NCBI RefSeq assembly: GCF_008831285.2
Contig: NC_045139.1
Coordinates: forward strand, 12,494,704 to 12,558,703
Direction of reading: 5' to 3'
Origin: Nymphaea colorata
Lineage: Eukaryota > Streptophyta > Magnoliopsida > Nymphaeales > Nymphaeaceae
DNA: 64,000 nucleotides
The notes below the pieces were generated by a model. That model was not told the origin of the DNA and searched no databases. It saw nothing but the letters and a program-made list of their open reading frames with translations. The position numbers and the translations under genes were made by a program. This document shows, piece by piece, positions 59,801-64,000 of this stretch (position 1 is its first letter; each line of letters starts with the position of its first letter).

Positions 59801-60889
59801 CAAATTCTGGTCAAGATTTCTTCAGATCTTAATCCAGATGGCATACCAGGCCCTTGTCTGGAGGACAAATTGGATGTACTTTTCAATGATGGTTCTGTCT
59901 GTTGTCAAATCCTTATTTTGCCATGGCATTCTTTTGCATCCCATTACCCAATCCAAGAATCATTTGTTTGTGGCTTCTTTTTACAGCTACATGACTTAAT
60001 GATGCATATCGTTCTACTTACTCGTTCTTGTTCTGTAGAAAATGATCTCTTTGTCCTCATAACAAAGCCAAAAAAGATCTAAATGAGCTCTGTCTTGGCT
60101 AGTCTGTCAGATTTTAAGCCGTTCAGTTGAAAGAGGTTAAGAGCTCAAGACTGGGATGTCCGTTGCGATAATCTGGTGGCATATGCTTCACTCAACTTGC
60201 CAATCCTTGATCCACAGTTCATACCGAGACATTTAAGTTGTTTGCTTTTTGATCACCTCCAGCATGCTTTCATTTTGTCCCCGTTGAACATTCTATGAGA
60301 AGGAACTCCTTTTCTTCATTAGAATTTGCTTTTACATTGATTCATCCATTTTCCTGTCCCAAAAGGCTGCTGTCTTTTTCTTGATCATGAGTGAAATTGG
60401 CATCTGAGTGTCTCGTTCAATATCTTTCCCAAATACAATTTATTGGTGATAGGAAGGCTCTCCCAATGCCATTGCTCATGATGGTTTTACCACCATTGAC
60501 AAGCTAGCCGTGAACTTTTCATGATTCGGAATCAAAGAAGTTGCGCTTCAGTAAATGCATATCAACAAAGATAAAATCATTTTGGTGCTAATTTCTGGTT
60601 TTTTGCGTTGTAGGCATCTGCCTTGGAGCTGGGCAAGTACAAGATAAGAGTGAACGCGGTTACACGTGGCCTGCATCCTCACGACGAATACATAGTAACA
60701 GAGAAGGAGAAGAAAGGGAAAACTGCAAAGGATCTGATGCCCTTGCAGAGGTGGCTAGATGCAGAAAATGACTTGGGTTCAACTGTTCTCTATTTGGTCA
60801 GTGACGACTCCCGCTATATGACTGGCTCCATCAACTACGTGGATGGTGGGCAATCCATAGTTAGGCCTCGAATGCGCTCCTTTATATAA
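56835..60889 (+). CDS. atypical short-chain dehydrogenase/reductase, four exons
   Basis: Exons 56835-56926, 57099-57298, 59006-59235, 60614-60889 (798 nt, 265 residues), GT-AG introns, consistent phases. The fold is that of the SDR Rossmann family: [25 protein letters not shown] (6-30) at the dinucleotide-binding end, LDAFVN near 90, [30 protein letters not shown] (about 139-154), [17 protein letters not shown], and C-terminal [21 protein letters not shown]. The signature residues are degenerate: the TGxxxGxG loop lacks its glycines, NNAG is NCYSYEG, and the YxxxK pair is Tyr162 with Leu166 in place of Lys. As I recall, a plant-specific SDR clade (Arabidopsis AT3G01980-like) shares these changes. 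Substrate is unknown, and it may not be a classical dehydrogenase. Confidence 0.9.
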
Positions 60890-60905
60890 TTGGAGCAGTT
60901 TTGGT

Positions 60906-60911
60906 AATAAA
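60906..60911 (+). terminator. polyadenylation signal of the SDR gene
   Basis: AATAAA 17 bases after the SDR stop codon. Another AATAAA lies near 61069. Either could direct cleavage. Confidence 0.5.
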
Positions 60912-61464
60912 AGCAAGTCGGTGTGTTGTTAGATGGTCTTGTAAATCAAGAAACTTGTTTCAGATGACGGACAAGATGTACGTGGAATGAATAACCCGAA
61001 AGTCGGGTATCTAATTTTCCAGGTTCTTTGTGGTAATCCCAATATCAATAGTTCAAACTGCGGTGCCCAATAAAAAGTTGAAAAACACAAATTGAATAAT
61101 TAACTGAGTTTTTCCGTCACGCTGAGCATCCGTGAGCCACTAAACTAAGTGAAAACAATTTGACCTGAGAGATTTCAACTAAATCTTCTTTTTATTGGTT
61201 TTAAACATGAGGAACTATGAGCTCAATGGCCTATAAGTAATTCAATATTATTTTAATGTAAATAATAGTTATTTATGAGAAGCAAGAGAATAATGGTATT
61301 AAATGACATGAAAAATTTGTGCATGTGTCTGTTTGAGTAAATGTGAATACTATGCAAATTGATTAATGAGTGATTAGATCAATTTTCTTGTCATTTTCTT
61401 TAAATACAAGTTTTCATTGGCGATTTGCATTCAGTCAAAATGTACTAAACAATTTACAATCAAT

Positions 61465-61505
<41 letters not shown>

Positions 61506-62340
61506 GAGCTGAAATCTTTCAGCTATTTTTGGCTCCATCTAACAACAACGGTGTGGTGCATTGCATCAGGCAAACATGATTAAAAACATAGCTGGATGCA
61601 TTGCATCAGGTGATCAAACGCACCCTCTGATAAAACTGATCTATAACCTTTTGAATATGAATGCATTAACTCCACTGCCTCCGTCTTTGTCGTTTGGTAG
61701 GCCATCTTCTTCTTTCTTCAAGGACTCCTCGAATTCTTTGCCGCCCAAGGTTGTCAGAAACCACCAGACCCTCCCTGTTCCCATCTATATGGCCAGCCTC
61801 CATTCTAGCGGCCGCGTCATCCTTTCGGCCTTCTATGGCCTCTCTTCCTTTGACAGTTGATTCCCGGTTTCCTTGCATTAACAATTCTCCAAAAGCAATC
61901 CTCCTCATGTTGGTCTTGATGAAGATCAAGTATAAGCTCTGACTAGTTCCATCTAGCATGTGTACTCCATACAAATCGGACATGTTCTCAGCCAGACTTG
62001 CACATTTTCCCTGTCATGATGTTGCCATTTCAGTGGGCCAAAAATGCCTCTTGGCAACTTGCCAGCCATCAAAGGAAAGCTCCTCTCATCTTTGTCTTTC
62101 CAATTGCCATGAATTTTCCTATTCCTGCCCCACTAGATACTCCAGCAAACTATGTGAAATACTGTTTTTCAGCACCTTGAGAGCCATTTAGGTTGAATCT
62201 TCACTCTGTTCCAGGCCTGTAGTTCAGTTTGAAACTCCATCCATGGAATTCATCTTCTCCTGAATCTTCTAATCACCATGGTCCATACTGCAGTTGTTAT
62301 TTTACACTGAACCAACATGGGGCATTACAATACCTCCGGC
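60912..62340. other. intergenic DNA with (TA)n-associated repeat
   Basis: (TA)n at about 61467-61502 is followed by GGAGCTGAAATCTTTCAGC...GGCTCCATCTAA, related to the repeat at 46639-46732. Open frames at 61561-61860 (+) and 61983-61666 (-) overlap each other on opposite strands with no recognisable domain. Confidence 0.45.
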
Positions 62341-62487
62341 TAAGACTGGGCACCAGGCTGAGGGCTCGTTGCAGTCCCAAGCCCAGTCCATGTTGGTTGG
62401 GCCTGGGCCCAACTGTTAAAATGGGGACTGGGTCGGTCCAGGCTAGACTTTGAATCAGGCAGGGCTGGGCCGACACCCACCTCTACC
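62341..62487. mobile_element. MITE-like element with 8-bp flanking repeat
   Basis: A 147-bp block starting TAAGACTGGGCACC and ending GACACCCACCTCTACC, whose ends are imperfect inverted repeats. It is flanked by the perfect octamer CCTCCGGC (62333-62340 and 62488-62495). The interior is rich in GGGCC motifs. The left end resembles that of the element at 19743 (TAAGGGTGGGCAC), suggesting one family. The 8-bp duplication points to hAT. Confidence 0.6.
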
Positions 62488-62889
62488 CCTCCGGCTTTCC
62501 TTATTTGTTCTTCTTCGAGTTCATATATTTAATTGAGCCATGTAAACTACATTTCTCGAACTTGATCCAAAATTCGACAGAATTTGAATGGTGAAAGTAA
62601 AAACAAACGAAACATACATGGAGAAACAACTTTTACATGCATGGTTCAATCATTTGGGTATACGCCCATGACAGTGCAGCCAAAATTTTTTTATTTATTT
62701 TCCAACTCATAATCAATACACGAACTTGTCAACCATACGTAAGAGAGGAGCATTCATTTAACGTAGTAATGGTCACCCGTGTCGGTCTCCACCTTCAACC
62801 TTTCCATCTCCCATAGCACTTGAACACGAGATCCTAGTTAATATTGCAACTGACATCCTGTGTTGCTGGTTTAAATTCTTCCATTCAAT
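62488..62889. other. intergenic DNA, no gene recognised
   Basis: Short spacer between the MITE and the Copia remnant. Nothing else is supportable. Confidence 0.4.
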
Positions 62890-64000
62890 TTAAGTACTAT
62901 CACCATGGAGGTTCTTGAAAACCTTGTCTTCATCAATGATAGAAACTTCTAGATTAACATCACATCTCAAGCTCATCATATTTTGAATGAGATTGGGTTT
63001 GACTAGATTGAACTTAGCACTTATCATGATGGAGTGCTGCTATTTTAACAGTGGTTTAGTGAAGATATCTGCAACTTAATCCTTTATTGAGATATATTTG
63101 ATAATCACTCATAGTTGGCAATCTTTTCTTGAACTTGAACAAAGTTAGGTCGATCTTTATGAGCTTGCGCCTTGATCAAACATGCGATGAGATAATAAAT
63201 ATGATGATCTGACATTATTGCACTATAACTTGTAACGCCTCTTCGCCAATAAATATGAATTTTCTTGGATAATGGTGGGATATATGAAATCCCCACCACC
63301 GTTGGATAGGACTCGCTCAGATCCTGATTATGCTTCGCCCTTTTCTCGCTAGGGGACCCGAGCCAAACAATTTGTGTCTCACTCGATTATTAGAAGTCAA
63401 AAGTTGTTCAATACCAAGCTCTTCAAGAAGGGAATTGGATGGATATGATTTTAGTAGTAGTTGCTACAATGGCCAACTATTCAGCCTTAGTACTAGATCT
63501 TGAAATAACTTTTTTTTAAAAAAAAACTCCATCAAATAAAATTAGATCGAACATAAATGACATATTCTCTTGTGGATCTTCTATTATTAGGGCACCCATC
63601 CCAATCAACACAGCTATAAGCAAAAAATTTCTATTGAGGATTAATTAGTTTTATGAAGACAACCATAGTCGATGATACGCTTCAAATGTCTCGGCATTAG
63701 TTTTAGTGCACTCCAGTGAGTGTTGGTGTGCTAGTGCATACGATCACAAACTTTATTAATTGGAAATGAAATATCTGGTTGGTCATCATGACATATTTTA
63801 GAGTTCCTACAATACTCTTGTAAAGATTGGGATCATGAAATTCTAATCCAGCATTGGTCGTTAAGCTAGAGATGTCATCATGGACATAGAAATGCCTTGA
63901 GATTTTTCCATGTTATTAGCTTTCTTAAAACGATCAAATATATAATTTTTGTTGTGCGAGGATGATCTCTTTTGCTTTTTCTTGCTTCAATACCCACGAA
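62890..64000 (-). pseudogene. Ty1/copia pol remnant (RT end and RNase H), minus strand, cut by window edge
   Basis: Read on the - strand from the right edge, decayed copia sequence appears in order. First comes an RT-end region, then the RNase H landmark AYSCVDWDGCPNNRRSTREYVIYVRSNLI (about 63610-63520), and a degraded SRSSTKAE block (about 63510-63480) with stops. A D-x-VADIFTKPL-like segment follows near 63080-63030. Frames are broken throughout. It is oriented opposite to the other Copia elements, and the upstream part lies beyond the window. The 3' LTR is not clearly delimited. Confidence 0.7.

Noticed and set aside
61561-61983. Overlapping + and - strand frames of about 100 codons
   Set aside because: No domain, no splice-consistent neighbours and opposite-strand overlap.
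1-64000. CRISPR arrays, bacterial operons, rRNA or tRNA genes
   Set aside because: None seen. The window is plant nuclear DNA, and the only tRNA-related sequences are retrotransposon primer-binding sites.

Overview
This is nuclear DNA from a flowering plant. It is AT-rich, its genes have many introns, it carries several Ty1/copia retrotransposons and small DNA transposons, and its two clearest genes are plant developmental or lipid genes. The species cannot be told from the sequence.

Three host genes can be modelled exon by exon with intact reading frames. (1) A LAZY/IGT-family gravitropism gene on the + strand (23070-26411): five exons, 348 residues, including the 6-nt first exon typical of the family. 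(2) A sphingosine-1-phosphate lyase gene on the - strand (49870 down to 35926): fifteen exons, 537 residues, with a 16-nt micro-exon and two GC-AG introns. (3) An atypical short-chain dehydrogenase/reductase gene on the + strand (56835-60889): four exons, 265 residues, lacking the usual catalytic lysine.

Layout. 1-9960 is a retrotransposon graveyard: the 3' part of a decayed Copia element (1-2273), a stretch with a diverged tandem repeat, then a second Copia element with an intact 5' LTR and primer-binding site (3708 onward) that breaks off inside RNase H at about 9207 and is followed by an unassigned GC-richer segment. 9960-22690 is intergenic DNA with microsatellites and several small terminal-inverted-repeat elements: hAT-type MITEs with 8-bp target duplications and a 1.2-kb PIF/Harbinger-type element with a TAA duplication. 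22690-26411 is the LAZY gene. 26412-35925 is gene-poor. 35926-49870 is the S1P lyase gene. Its 8.4-kb intron 9 holds a hAT element (37779-45323), which itself contains a complete 5.1-kb Copia element (37842-42939, 283-bp LTRs, ATCCC duplication). 49871-56779 is intergenic, with a near-identical 346-bp tandem duplication and a GC-rich patch with two palindromic C-boxes. 56780-60911 is the SDR gene. 60912-64000 holds MITEs and, on the - strand, the 3' end of a fourth decayed Copia element.

The three host genes are not an obvious functional unit: one acts in gravity response and organ angle, one in sphingoid-base breakdown at the ER, and one is a probable oxidoreductase of unknown substrate. No previously undescribed multi-gene system is evident. 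The most notable things are the nested transposons in the lyase intron, the unusual splice sites around them, the hairpin and MITE in the LAZY intron, and the family of short hAT-type MITEs.
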